In this document: positions 1-8,374 of the stretch, in pieces | Layout of the letters: each line of letters starts with the position of its first letter | Position numbering within the stretch: the stretch's first letter is position 1 | From: JACDAN01 sp035265935 | GTDB taxonomy: Bacteria; Actinomycetota; Thermoleophilia; Gaiellales; Gaiellaceae | Reading direction: 5' to 3' | Assembly: GCA_035265935.1 (NCBI GenBank) | Contig: DATFOC010000008.1 | Location: 1 to 64,000, forward strand | DNA length: 64,000 nucleotides | Notes under the pieces: generated by a model | Seen by the model: only the letters and a program-made list of their open reading frames with translations | Database searches by the model: none | Told to the model about the DNA's origin: nothing | Made by a program: the position numbers and the translations under genes

Positions 1-247
1 TCCGGGCGAGGTCCGCCCGGCCACGGCGGCGGAGCTCAGCACGGATCCGGGCCCGCAGCTCTCCGGCAGCCCGCTTGGTGTAGGTGATGACGAGGATCGA
101 CTCCACGTCGAGCCCGCGCTCGCACACCGCCTCGACGAAGCACTCGACGAGGACAGCGGTCTTGCCGGTCCCCGCGCCGGCGGAGACGAAGACCCGTCCG
201 CGCGCATCGATCGCCGCACGCTGCTCCTCGTTCGGCGTCCAGCTCAT
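1..247 (-). CDS. UvrD/AddA-type helicase, N-terminal fragment (runs off window)
   Basis: Only the first 82 or so codons lie in the window. The protein opens with MSWTPNEEQRAAI, then the Walker A motif GAGTGKTAVL and the motif Ia-like segment ITYTKRAAGELRARI, which is the usual start of a superfamily 1A (UvrD/AddA) helicase. In AddAB-type enzymes this subunit unwinds DNA at double-strand breaks and carries its own nuclease domain, which would be outside the window. The ATG overlaps the TGA of the preceding addB-like gene as ATGA, so the two are translationally coupled. AddA is preferred over a generic UvrD helicase because of that neighbour. Confidence 0.85.
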   Translation of the reverse strand, partial: MSWTPNEEQRAAIDARGRVFVSAGAGTGKTAVLVECFVEAVCERGLDVESILVITYTKRAAGELRARIRAELRRRGRADLAR

Positions 248-3168
248 GCCCGCCTCACCCGGCACATCGTCCAGAGCTCGCACCACGCGGGACACTCGCC
301 GCCCTTGGGATCGTGGACGACGTCGCCCTCCCGGATCCGGCCGGCGAAGCGCCGCGCCGTCTCCTTTGCCCCCTCGACCTGCCTCCAGAAAGCCTCCTCG
401 TCGAGGTAGTCCGCCTTCGCGAACCCGGGGAGCGCGTCGTCCTTCGCCTCCGCCCGGAGCAGGCCGCGCGGGCCGCGGTCTCCCGACAGGGGCCGGTACA
501 CCCCACCGAGCGGCTCGATCCCCACGAGGTCGCGAAGCACGAGCATGTAGAGCGGAATCTGGAGCCGCAGCTCCTTGTCGATGTCACGCGCGGACGGGGC
601 GCTCTTGCCCGACTTGTAGTCCTGGACGATCCCTCGGGCGCTGAACGGGTCGACGTCGATCCGGTCGATCTTCCCGGAGAGGACGATGCCGTCGCCGAGC
701 TCGAGCCCGCGCTGCAGCTCCGGCACCGAGCGCTCGGAGCCGAACGCGACCTCGAACTTGCTCGGCTGGAGCGGCAGTTCCGTCTCGGCCTCGGCACGCA
801 CGAGGCGCTCGAGATCGCGGGCGAGCGTCTGCTGGAGCTCGCGCCGCTGCAGCTCGGTCATCTCCACCCGAACGCCGGCCAGCGCCTGCTCGAGGCAGCT
901 GCGCATGAAGCGCACGGCGTCCTCGACCCGCTCGGGGACGACGTGGTCGGTGCCGAGCTCCTTCGGCAGCCCCTTGAAGAAGCGGAAGAGCGCGGAGTGC
1001 GCGACCGAGCCGCGCAGCCGCGCGTCGACCTCCTGGTCGATCGTCTTCGGGTCGATCACGCGGTCGAAGAACCAGGCGCTGGAGCAGTCAGCGAAGCGCT
1101 CCAGCTCCGTGACGTTGAAGACGGAGCGCGCGCGCAGCTCTGCAAGGACGAGCGGATGAGTAATGCGCGTGTGGCGGGCGAACGCGCGGCGCGCGCGCTC
1201 CAGCCGTCTGGACCAGCCGTTGGCGCTTGCGAGCCCCTCCGCGTCGTCGCGGCGCGCGTCGTCCGCCCAGAGCCCGGCGATCGCGCGAAGCCGCTCGCGC
1301 TCCGTCGGCGCTGCCTCGAGGCTCCACGTCAGGGCAGACAGCGGGCGCCGAGTCGTCCAGCGGTTGACGTCCTCCGCCGGGAACAGGGCGACGACCTCCT
1401 CCCAGAACGGGCTCGCCTCTCGTGGGCTTCCCTCGTCCGAGGCAGCCTCGCGGACCAGATAGAGGCGCTCGGTCGGGCGCGTGCAGGCCGTGTAGAAGAG
1501 GTATCGATCGCGGGCAACGGCGTCGCCCCGTCGAAGCCTGCCGCCGATCCGGCGCCGCTCCTCGTCGCCGAGAAACGGCGTCGCCGGTGCACGGCGCGGA
1601 AGGCTCCCTTCCTCGAGGCCGATCACGAAGACGTGCTCGAAGCGCCTCGTCCTGGCCCGAGTCAGATCGAGGATGGGAACACGGCCGGGCTCAGTGGCAC
1701 CGGGGGCCCGGACAGCGGCCCGCTCCAGTGCCGCCAGCACGTCCTCCCGGGATACCGGTGCCGCGAACCGCTCCCAGCCCTCGAGGTCCTTGAGCACCCG
1801 GCGGCAGCCTTCGTACGCGCGCAGGTCGTCCCGCGAAGGCTCACCGACGGGCGGCTGCTCCACGCCGTAGGCGTTGCGGATCATCGAGCCCGCGAGCTCC
1901 CGCACGGCCTCGACCGGAGACTGGGCGGAGCGCACGGCGTCGAGTGCGGGGAGCCTGGCCTCGCGCAAGGCCTCCAGCTCCTCCTCGACCCTGTCGGCCT
2001 CCTCGATCGCCCGCCCGCGGAGGCGCCCCTCCACGAAGTCGACGCTCCCACGGCGCAGCCCCGAGTACGGCGACCGGAGGTAGCGGAACAGCTCCGGCCG
2101 GTCGGCTCCCGACCAGGCGAACCGGAGCAGCGCCAGCAGCGCCTGGCCGAACGGCGTCTGGGGCAGGCGCGCAGGGGCGTCGATCGCGTAGGAGATCCCG
2201 AGCGTGGAGAACGCGGTCTCAAGCGGCGCGCGCCACCGCTCGTGCGAGGGGACGATGACGCCGATCTGGTCCGGCGCGGCGCCGTCTCGGAGCAGCTGGA
2301 GGATCTCCTCGCCGACGAGCTCGAGGGCGCCGCGTGTCCCGGCGCCCTCGAAGAACCGGATCGCTCCCTCGAGCGCGGGCGGATCGTCGACAGCACTTCC
2401 GAAGAGGCCGCGCTCGAGATAGGCGAGCGCGGGGTGCGCCACCTCGGCGTAGCGGGGACCAAGCTCGCTGAGGGAGCCGTCTGCAAGGCCCGCCAGCGCC
2501 GTGGCGGTCTCGCCCAGCCACTCGAATGCAGGTCGGCCCGGCTCGTAGGGCAGCGACACCATGACCTCGGAGCGCCCCGCGAGCGCGCGGATCAGCGCCC
2601 ACTCCGTCTCGGTCAGATCTTCGAAGCCGTAGGCGAAGATCGGATGCCCGTCCCACGCGTCGAGCTCGTTTGCAAGGCGGTGGGCAGCGGCCGCCCGGAG
2701 CTGGTGGCGGTCCCAGAGGCGCAGGCCCTCGAGGTCCTCGCGGTACGAGGCGTAGAGGCGCGCGAGCGGGCCTTCGAGCTCCTCGGGGTCGACGAGGCCG
2801 GACTCGACCTCGCCGATCGCGTCGCGGAGCGCGTCGGCGAAGCCGGCGGAGCGGGCCGATTCCCCGAGCCCGTTGAGCGGCGTCTTCGCGACGGCCGCCC
2901 TGAGCGCGAGCGTCTGTTGGACGTCGGCGGCAACCGGCCTTGTATCGGCGGCCCCGGCCGCGATGCGCTCGAAGACGCCGTCGAACGTCGTGATCGAGCC
3001 GCCGAGTAGCGCCGGCGAGCGGCGCAGGAGCTCCCGCTCGGCCCAGTCGACGTCCGGGCGGTTCGGCACGATGAGGACCGGGTCCTGGTCGAGCGCGGCC
3101 AGGTACCGATCGAGCAGCAACTCGACTTTGCCCGCGTTCGCCGGCCCGGCGAGCAGCGTCAGCCCCAT
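244..3168 (-). CDS. AddB-like recombination nuclease with C-terminal PD-(D/E)XK domain
   Basis: This 974-residue protein begins with a P-loop-like segment (LLAGPANAGKVELLLDRY), has a long helicase-like middle (inactivated helicase in AddB relatives) and ends in a PD-(D/E)XK nuclease domain. In the last third one sees ADCSSAWFF, then SGKIDRIDV and IVQDYKSGK (the D...EXK-type core), a QIPLYM motif and a terminal cysteine cluster CPAWCELWTMC. The early Cys plus the three terminal Cys match the iron-sulfur staple of AddB/Cas4-type nucleases. With the downstream helicase it would form a RecBCD-equivalent that resects double-strand breaks. It overlaps the helicase gene by ATGA. Exact family (AddB versus an actinobacterial RecB-like nuclease) is not certain. 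Confidence 0.8.
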   Translation of the reverse strand: MGLTLLAGPANAGKVELLLDRYLAALDQDPVLIVPNRPDVDWAERELLRRSPALLGGSITTFDGVFERIAAGAADTRPVAADVQQTLALRAAVAKTPLNGLGESARSAGFADALRDAIGEVESGLVDPEELEGPLARLYASYREDLEGLRLWDRHQLRAAAAHRLANELDAWDGHPIFAYGFEDLTETEWALIRALAGRSEVMVSLPYEPGRPAFEWLGETATALAGLADGSLSELGPRYAEVAHPALAYLERGLFGSAVDDPPALEGAIRFFEGAGTRGALELVGEEILQLLRDGAAPDQIGVIVPSHERWRAPLETAFSTLGISYAIDAPARLPQTPFGQALLALLRFAWSGADRPELFRYLRSPYSGLRRGSVDFVEGRLRGRAIEEADRVEEELEALREARLPALDAVRSAQSPVEAVRELAGSMIRNAYGVEQPPVGEPSRDDLRAYEGCRRVLKDLEGWERFAAPVSREDVLAALERAAVRAPGATEPGRVPILDLTRARTRRFEHVFVIGLEEGSLPRRAPATPFLGDEERRRIGGRLRRGDAVARDRYLFYTACTRPTERLYLVREAASDEGSPREASPFWEEVVALFPAEDVNRWTTRRPLSALTWSLEAAPTERERLRAIAGLWADDARRDDAEGLASANGWSRRLERARRAFARHTRITHPLVLAELRARSVFNVTELERFADCSSAWFFDRVIDPKTIDQEVDARLRGSVAHSALFRFFKGLPKELGTDHVVPERVEDAVRFMRSCLEQALAGVRVEMTELQRRELQQTLARDLERLVRAEAETELPLQPSKFEVAFGSERSVPELQRGLELGDGIVLSGKIDRIDVDPFSARGIVQDYKSGKSAPSARDIDKELRLQIPLYMLVLRDLVGIEPLGGVYRPLSGDRGPRGLLRAEAKDDALPGFAKADYLDEEAFWRQVEGAKETARRFAGRIREGDVVHDPKGGECPAWCELWTMCRVRRA

Positions 3169-3220
3169 CGACCTATCGTAGACCTGCCCTAAGACGGCTC
3201 CTTCGAGCCTGTGGATAAGC

Positions 3221-3245
3221 CGAGGGCGGGTGTTCCCCGCCCTCG
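3221..3245 (-). terminator. Hairpin after zinc-ribbon gene
   Basis: A perfect 10-bp inverted repeat (arms 3221-3230 and 3236-3245, 5-nt loop) lies 7 nt past the stop of the minus-strand zinc-ribbon gene. There is no T-run, so it is a GC hairpin of the kind common downstream of actinobacterial genes rather than a textbook intrinsic terminator. Confidence 0.5.
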
Positions 3246-3252
3246 TGAAGCG

Positions 3253-3453
3253 CTACGCCGCGGCTGCGGACTTCGGCCGCCGGCCCCTTCGCGCCGCCGC
3301 CCTGCCCGGCATCTTGCCCGAGCAGTCGTCGCAAAGATCGGCCTGCTTCGCGCCTCGGCGCGCGTCCGAATAGGTCAGGCGCATCGTTGCGCCCTTGCCC
3401 TCGCCGACTTCCTTCCCACAATCGTCACACACGAGCACGGTTTTGCGAGCCAC
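3253..3453 (-). CDS. Small zinc-ribbon protein with basic C-terminal tail
   Basis: A 66-residue protein with two CxxC pairs (CDDCG near residue 9 and LCDDCS near residue 40), which would bind one zinc ion, followed by an Arg/Lys/Ala-rich tail (RRGRRPKSAAAA) suggesting nucleic-acid binding. The GTG start has a strong Shine-Dalgarno AAAGGAGG at about 9 nt, one of the few strong ones in this part of the window. It stands alone between addB and the topoisomerase gene, both also on the minus strand, with a hairpin just after its stop. I do not recognise a named family; a histone-like or transcription-associated role is only a guess. Confidence 0.75.
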   Translation of the reverse strand: MARKTVLVCDDCGKEVGEGKGATMRLTYSDARRGAKQADLCDDCSGKMPGRAAARRGRRPKSAAAA

Positions 3454-3515
3454 AGTTGACAGCCTCCTTTACACGTCCGGATTCGAGGATCGTAATCGAA
3501 ACGCGACGAAGAATT

Positions 3516-4535
3516 CTAGGCTGCCGCTCTCGACCTTCGTATCCGCCAGGAACGCAACAGCGAGACGAGCGCCTGTTCCTCCTGGTCCAACTCGATATCC
3601 CGCGCGCCGACGACGCGCAAATGCCGTGGACGAAAGTCGTTGATCGTGCGCCCGTCGAGATACTGCTCGACGACAGCCGGGCTGACGTACGAGGAGCGCG
3701 CAACGGCCGCCGTGTTTCCGAGCCGATCGCCGACGATGCGCATGACCGCGGCGACGCGACGCTTTGCCTCGGTCTCACTGTGGGGGAGATCGCTTTCGGC
3801 GAAAGCGACGGCGGCGACCAGGGTCCCGCCCCAGGTACGAAAGTCCTTCGCCGTGAATTCCTCCCCCATGTGCTCGCGAATGTACTCGTTCAGCTTGCGG
3901 TTGCTCAGGTTGCAGTACGTGCCGTCCGGAAGCTCGTAGCGGAAGAGCCGACGGCCTCCCTCGAGCGACCGGAGCGCCTTCATCGCCTCGGCCAGCTTTG
4001 GGTCCACGACCGCGGTGTGAACCAGCACCTTGTGCTTCCCGCGGTACTTGAACGAGACCCGGGTCCCACGGACGCTCACGTGACTCTTGTTCAGCGTCGT
4101 GATTCCGAAGGTCCGGTGCCGCTTCGTGTACCGGTCGGCGCCTACGCGGAACCAGCCGAGATTGATCAACTTGACGGCCAGAGCGCACGTCCATTCAGGC
4201 GTGAACTCCTCCCGCTCGAGGTCCTTCGACATCGCCTTCCGGATGTCGGGCAGATGCTCGGCGAAGCGCACGAGCTTGTCGTACTTGGCCTGCTCCTGCT
4301 GGGCTCGGTATTCGGGGTGGTAGAGGTACTGCCGCCGGCCGGCTGCGTCGATGCCGGTTGCCTGGAGCTTGGCGTTGGGTCGCGGTGAGATCCAGACGTC
4401 GCGCCACGCCGGCGGAATCACGAGCTCCTCGATACGCCGGATCTTGTCCTCGTCGGTGATCGGGTTGCCGCGCGAATCTTCATAGCGGAATCGCCGTCGC
4501 GACCCCACTCGTCGCCATCCTCCTCGTCTCGCCAT
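3516..4535 (-). CDS. DNA topoisomerase IB
   Basis: A 339-residue poxvirus-type topoisomerase IB, which relaxes supercoils by nicking one strand through a 3'-phosphotyrosine. The family features are visible: an N-terminal region FRYEDSRGNPI, the catalytic core with LGWFRVGADRY, LNKSHVSV and FRTWGGT (Arg/Lys/Arg catalytic positions), and near the C-terminus ARSSYVSPAVV with the nucleophilic tyrosine. The reading frame is open to 4607, but the ATG at 4535 is chosen because it has GGAGAGAAG upstream and because the longer form would overlap the divergent dehydrogenase gene. Bacterial TopIB is a non-essential accessory enzyme with patchy distribution. Confidence 0.9.
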   Translation of the reverse strand: MARRGGWRRVGSRRRFRYEDSRGNPITDEDKIRRIEELVIPPAWRDVWISPRPNAKLQATGIDAAGRRQYLYHPEYRAQQEQAKYDKLVRFAEHLPDIRKAMSKDLEREEFTPEWTCALAVKLINLGWFRVGADRYTKRHRTFGITTLNKSHVSVRGTRVSFKYRGKHKVLVHTAVVDPKLAEAMKALRSLEGGRRLFRYELPDGTYCNLSNRKLNEYIREHMGEEFTAKDFRTWGGTLVAAVAFAESDLPHSETEAKRRVAAVMRIVGDRLGNTAAVARSSYVSPAVVEQYLDGRTINDFRPRHLRVVGARDIELDQEEQALVSLLRSWRIRRSRAAA

Positions 4536-4593
4536 CGTCCAGCTTCTCTCTCCACCCACCGCCACTTTGAATCCCGCGTAGCATCCCGCGCCC

Positions 4594-5664
4594 ATGGACG
4601 TCCACACGATCGTCGTGCTCGAAGGGGACGAGACGGGACAGGAGCTGCTCGAGGAATCGCTCCGCGTGCTCGCTCCCGACGTGATCGGGTTCGAGGTCGA
4701 CCTCCCTCGCTACGACCTCTCGCTCGAGTCGAGACGAGACACGCAGAACGGGATCGTTCACGAAGCGGCCGCTGCAATCAGAGAGCACGGCCTGGGACTG
4801 AAGGCGGCGACGATCACGCCGGAGGGCAAGGACGACGTCGGCTCGCCGAACCGGCTCATCCGCGAGGAGATCGGCGGCAAGGTGATCGTGCGAACCGGCC
4901 GGCGCATCCCCGGCGTCGTGCCGCTCGGCGGCGTCCATGCGCCGATCTCGGTGGTGCGCATGGCGGTGGGCGACGCCTACGGCGCAAAGGAGTGGCGCGA
5001 AGGCGACGGCGAGGAGGAGGTCGCGTTCCGGACCGAGCGCATCGAGCGGCGCATCTGCCGATCGGTCGCGGAGTTCGCGTTCCGGCTTGCCGAGCGCACG
5101 AGCGCCAAGGTCTTCGGCGGCCCGAAGTACACCGTCAGCCCGGTCTACGAGGGGATGCTGAAGGAGGAGATGGACGCGGCGGCCGAGCGGCACCCCGAGG
5201 TGCCGTACGACCCGCAGCTGATCGACGCGACCTTCGCCTATCTCGTCACGTCCAGTGGCGCGCCGCTCGTGATACCGACGCTGAACCGGGACGGCGACGT
5301 CCTCTCTGACCTCGTGCTGCCACTGTTCGGATCGATCGCGGGCGCCGAATCGCTGCTCGTGGCCTTCGACGACGACTACGTGCCCGACGCGGTCATGGCC
5401 GAGGCGGCGCACGGGACCGCGCCGGCCCTCCACGGCAAGAACGTCGCGAACCCGATGGCGATGATCCTCGCCGCCGCGGCGCTCCTCGGATACGGCGAGG
5501 AAGGGGCCCAGGAAGCGGGCCGGGCAATCCGCGAGGGCGCGCTCGAGGCGGTGGCCGACGGGATCAGGACAGCCGATCTGAGCGGCCACTCGTCGACGAG
5601 CGAGTTCACGGACGAGGTGATCCGCCGCGCGAAGCAGAAGCTCGACGTCTGGTCGAGCCTCTAA
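4594..5664 (+). CDS. Isocitrate/isopropylmalate dehydrogenase family protein
   Basis: A 356-residue member of the beta-decarboxylating dehydrogenase family. It shows the N-terminal VLEGDETGQEL segment, GGPKYTVSPVYEGMLKEEM, and the C-terminal cofactor-loop signature AEAAHGTAPALHGKNVANP, which in isocitrate dehydrogenases reads HG(S/T)AP..GK..ANP. It probably oxidises isocitrate to 2-oxoglutarate in the TCA cycle, although isopropylmalate, homoisocitrate or tartrate dehydrogenase activity cannot be separated by eye. The ATG is preceded by TAGCAT ending 9 nt upstream and no Shine-Dalgarno, suggesting a leaderless mRNA. It is divergent from topoisomerase IB and its end overlaps the convergent SDR gene by 4 bp. 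Confidence 0.85.
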   Translation: MDVHTIVVLEGDETGQELLEESLRVLAPDVIGFEVDLPRYDLSLESRRDTQNGIVHEAAAAIREHGLGLKAATITPEGKDDVGSPNRLIREEIGGKVIVRTGRRIPGVVPLGGVHAPISVVRMAVGDAYGAKEWREGDGEEEVAFRTERIERRICRSVAEFAFRLAERTSAKVFGGPKYTVSPVYEGMLKEEMDAAAERHPEVPYDPQLIDATFAYLVTSSGAPLVIPTLNRDGDVLSDLVLPLFGSIAGAESLLVAFDDDYVPDAVMAEAAHGTAPALHGKNVANPMAMILAAAALLGYGEEGAQEAGRAIREGALEAVADGIRTADLSGHSSTSEFTDEVIRRAKQKLDVWSSL

Positions 5665-6356
5665 TCGGCCGGGAGAAGACGCGGCGGCTCGTGACCGCGC
5701 AACACGAGCACCCGGCCGGCATGCGATTCATCCGCGACGAAGTCGATCACGGCGTCCGCGACCTCGTGCGGATCGAGTGCAGGGTCTCGTAGCGCCTGCG
5801 GAAGCCGCCCGCCTCGCTCGCCGGCCTCGCGGATCGCTGCGAGCACCGCGGGCGTCGCGACCGTGTGGGGGCAAACGCAGTTCACACGGACGCCGCGCTC
5901 CGCCAGCGGAGCAAGGCACGCGGTCAGCCGAATGACGCCCGCCTTGGCGACCGCGTACTCGGGTGCCCCCTCGTACGGCGCCAGGCCGAGGCCGGCGGAC
6001 GATGCGATGTTCACGATCGCGCCGCCGCCGCGCCGTTCCAGCACAGGGATCGCGGCCTGGATCACGACCATGGCTGCATGCAGGTTCAGGTCGAGTGCCT
6101 TGCTCCAGTGCTCCAAAGGAGCCTCGGGAAACACCGGCTCCTCGTAGCCACCGGCATTGTTGACGAGGATGTCGAGTCCCCCGTGCTCGGCTTCGGCGCG
6201 AGTGATCACCCGCGCGACGTCAGCAGGGTTGGTGACGTCCGCTTCTTCGATATCGACCGGAACGACCGTGCCACCCGCCTGAACCAGCCGATCGACGAGC
6301 ACCCGCCCGATTCCTCCCGCAGCACCGGTCACGAGCGCGACCTTGCCGTCGAGCAT
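5661..6356 (-). CDS. Short-chain dehydrogenase/reductase (SDR)
   Basis: A 231-residue classical SDR. The Rossmann glycine motif TGAAGGIG is at residues 10-17, NNAGG near 68-72, the catalytic Ser in IVNIASSAG, and the YxxxK pair in PEYAVAKAG. The substrate is unknown. The frame is open further upstream, but ATG 6356 (MLDGKVALVTG) gives the normal SDR N-terminus; the extension would run through the end of the HD-GYP gene. It begins 5 nt after the HD-GYP stop, so the two are probably co-transcribed. It ends tail-to-tail with the dehydrogenase gene. Confidence 0.9.
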   Translation of the reverse strand: MLDGKVALVTGAAGGIGRVLVDRLVQAGGTVVPVDIEEADVTNPADVARVITRAEAEHGGLDILVNNAGGYEEPVFPEAPLEHWSKALDLNLHAAMVVIQAAIPVLERRGGGAIVNIASSAGLGLAPYEGAPEYAVAKAGVIRLTACLAPLAERGVRVNCVCPHTVATPAVLAAIREAGERGGRLPQALRDPALDPHEVADAVIDFVADESHAGRVLVLRGHEPPRLLPAD

Positions 6357-6361
6357 CGGCG

Positions 6362-6946
6362 CTACGCCGCGCGGATCTCGTCGAAATTGCCCTCGGCCCA
6401 GGCGGCGAAGAACGCCCTGACGACGGCGGGATCGAATTGCGTCCCGGCGCACTCGCGGACTTCGGCCAGGGCGCGGTGGAGGGGCATCGCGTGGCGGTAC
6501 GGCCTGTGGGAGATCATCGCGTCGAAGGCGTCGGCAACCGCCAGGATCCTGGCGCCGGACGGAATCTGCTCGTGCGCCCTTCCGCTCGGATAGCCGGTGC
6601 CATCCCAGCGCTCGTGGTGGAAGAGGACGTACGGCAGCGCCGGGTGGAGAGCCGTGAACGGCCGGATCAGCCGCGCGCCGGCGAGCGGATGCCCGCGCAC
6701 GTGTATGCGCTCTCGCTCGTCGAGAGGCCCGGCCTTGTGGAGCACTGCGCTGTCCAGGTTGAGCTTGCCGACGTCATGCAGTTGGCCGCCCAGCCGGAGC
6801 GCCTCGAGCCGGGAGCTCCGCCAGCCCAGCCTGCGCGCGATCACTTCCGCGATCGCGCTCACCCGGGCCGAATGGCCGCGCGTGAAGGGGTCCCTCGCCT
6901 CGATGGCGTGCGACAGCGCCGTCAGCACCACGCGTGCCTGGTTCAA
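6362..6946 (-). CDS. HD-GYP domain phosphohydrolase (c-di-GMP phosphodiesterase family)
   Basis: About 194 residues consisting almost entirely of one HD-GYP domain: RDPFTRGHSARV, the HD pair in GQLHDVGKLNL, HVRGHPLAGARLI, and the diagnostic HHERWDGTGYPSG, then VADAFDAM and HRPYR. Such enzymes hydrolyse cyclic di-GMP, or related cyclic dinucleotides, using a bimetal centre. No sensory domain is attached. The start is uncertain: the long frame overlaps the divergent pntA gene, so a TTG at 6946 or the GTGs at 6931/6928 are likely; there is no ATG in the right place. It leads directly into the SDR gene. Confidence 0.85.
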   Translation of the reverse strand: MNQARVVLTALSHAIEARDPFTRGHSARVSAIAEVIARRLGWRSSRLEALRLGGQLHDVGKLNLDSAVLHKAGPLDERERIHVRGHPLAGARLIRPFTALHPALPYVLFHHERWDGTGYPSGRAHEQIPSGARILAVADAFDAMISHRPYRHAMPLHRALAEVRECAGTQFDPAVVRAFFAAWAEGNFDEIRAA

Positions 6947-6971
6947 GAGCGCGCTTAGGATTCCTCCGCCA

Positions 6972-8069
6972 ATGAGGGTCGCCGTTCCGAAAGAGATCGC
7001 GACGGGGGAGCGCCGTGTGGCGCTCGTCCCCGAGATCGTCGAGAAGCTCGCAGCGGGCGGGTTCGACGTCGCGGTCGAGCATGGAGCAGGCGAGGCGGCG
7101 GCCTTTTCGGATGCGGAGTACCGCGACGCGGGGGCGCAGGTGGTCGCGCTGGGCGAGCTCTTCACCGACGCGGAGGGCGTCATGAAGGTGCAGAAGCCCT
7201 CGGCCGAGGAGGTCGAGAGGCTGCCGGAAGGCTCGATCCTGATCGCCTTCCTCCAACCGCTGACAGATCCGGACGGCATCCAGCGGCTGACACGGCGCGG
7301 CGTCACCGGCTTCGCGCTCGAGTCGGTCCCGCGGATCACCCGGGCCCAGCCCATGGACGCGCTCTCCTCGCAGGCCACCGTGTCGGGCTACAAGGCAGTG
7401 CTGCTCGCCGCCGACCGGCTGCCGAGGTTCTTCCCCATGCTGATGACCGCGGCGGGGACGGTCCCGCCCGCCAAGGTGCTCGTGCTGGGCGCGGGCGTCG
7501 CCGGCCTCCAGGCGATCGCGACCGCGCGGCGGCTGGGAGCGGTCGTGTCTGGATACGACGTGCGCCCCGTGGTACGCGAGCAGGTCGAGAGCCTCGGCGC
7601 GAGCTTTCTCGATCTCGGCGTCGTCGGCGAGGAGACCTCGGGTGGATACGCGCGCGAGCTGAGCGACGAAGAGCAGCGCCGGCAGCAGGCCGAGCTTGAA
7701 GGGCGCATGGCCGATTTCGACGTCGTCGTGACCACCGCCCTGATCCCCGGGCGGCCCGCCCCGAAGCTGATCCCGGCCTCGGCGGTCGAAGCGATGCGCG
7801 ACGGGTCGGTGATCGTCGACCTCGCCGCCGAGGCGGGCGGGAACTGCGAGCTCACGGAGCCGGGCCAGGAAGTGGAGCGCAAGGGCGTCACGATCGTGGG
7901 GCACACGAACCTCCCCAGCACGGTTCCAGTGCACGCAAGCCGACTGTTCGCGCGAAACGTCCAGGCGCTGCTGACGCACCTCGCGCCCGACGGAGAGCTC
8001 ACTCTCGACTGGGACGACGAGATCACCTCAGGCGCCTGCGTCACGCGCCGTGAGGAGGTGCCGGCGTGA
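6972..8069 (+). CDS. pntAA: NAD(P) transhydrogenase alpha subunit, NAD(H)-binding domain I
   Basis: A 365-residue domain-I subunit: MRVAVPKEIATGERRVALVP opens like all PntA/alanine-dehydrogenase relatives, and the Rossmann motif VLGAGVAGLQAIATARRLGA is in the middle with an ATALIPGRPAPKL segment after it. It binds NAD(H) on the cytoplasmic side and exchanges hydride with the NADP(H) domain of PntB. This is the three-gene arrangement, in which the alpha chain is split. An AGGA lies about 10 nt before the ATG. The stop overlaps the next gene by GTGA. The divergent HD-GYP gene begins only about 25 bp away. Confidence 0.95.
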   Translation: MRVAVPKEIATGERRVALVPEIVEKLAAGGFDVAVEHGAGEAAAFSDAEYRDAGAQVVALGELFTDAEGVMKVQKPSAEEVERLPEGSILIAFLQPLTDPDGIQRLTRRGVTGFALESVPRITRAQPMDALSSQATVSGYKAVLLAADRLPRFFPMLMTAAGTVPPAKVLVLGAGVAGLQAIATARRLGAVVSGYDVRPVVREQVESLGASFLDLGVVGEETSGGYARELSDEEQRRQQAELEGRMADFDVVVTTALIPGRPAPKLIPASAVEAMRDGSVIVDLAAEAGGNCELTEPGQEVERKGVTIVGHTNLPSTVPVHASRLFARNVQALLTHLAPDGELTLDWDDEITSGACVTRREEVPA

Positions 8070-8374
8070 GCACGCAGCTCGTCGCCGAGCTGACGATCTT
8101 CGCGCTCGCGGTCTTCCTCGGCTTCGAGCTGATCGCGAAGGTGCCGACGATGCTGCACACGCCGCTCATGTCCGGCACGAACGCAATCCACGGGATTGTC
8201 CTGATCGGCGCGATGCTGATCGTGGGCACCGCCGACTCGACGCTCGAGCAGGTGTTCGGATTCATCGCCGTCGTGTTCGGCACCATCAACATCGTCGGCG
8301 GCTTCCTCGTGACCGACCGGATGCTGGAGATGTTCAAGCGGCGGCCCGGCGAGGACACGGAGCAGCGTGAGTAG
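8066..8374 (+). CDS. pntAB: NAD(P) transhydrogenase alpha-2 (membrane) subunit
   Basis: A 102-residue membrane protein with three hydrophobic segments (around residues 6-24, 45-60 and 66-84), matching the separate alpha-2 part of domain II in split transhydrogenases. It forms half of the proton channel with PntB. The GTG start overlaps the pntAA stop (GTGA), and its own end overlaps the pntB start by 8 nt, so the three subunits are translationally coupled and probably made in equal amounts. Confidence 0.93.
   Translation: MSTQLVAELTIFALAVFLGFELIAKVPTMLHTPLMSGTNAIHGIVLIGAMLIVGTADSTLEQVFGFIAVVFGTINIVGGFLVTDRMLEMFKRRPGEDTEQRE

Noticed and set aside
313..3009. Long plus-strand open frame antisense to the addB-like gene (898 residues)
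   Set aside because: Its translation is Arg/Leu/Glu-rich without family motifs, and it is the GC-driven shadow of a well-supported minus-strand gene. Similar long shadows at 8334-10520, 36596-38173 and 61413-63314 were discarded for the same reason.
4535..4607. Longer N-terminus for topoisomerase IB from 4607
   Set aside because: It would overlap the divergent dehydrogenase gene, its residues are not family-like, and a Shine-Dalgarno precedes ATG 4535.
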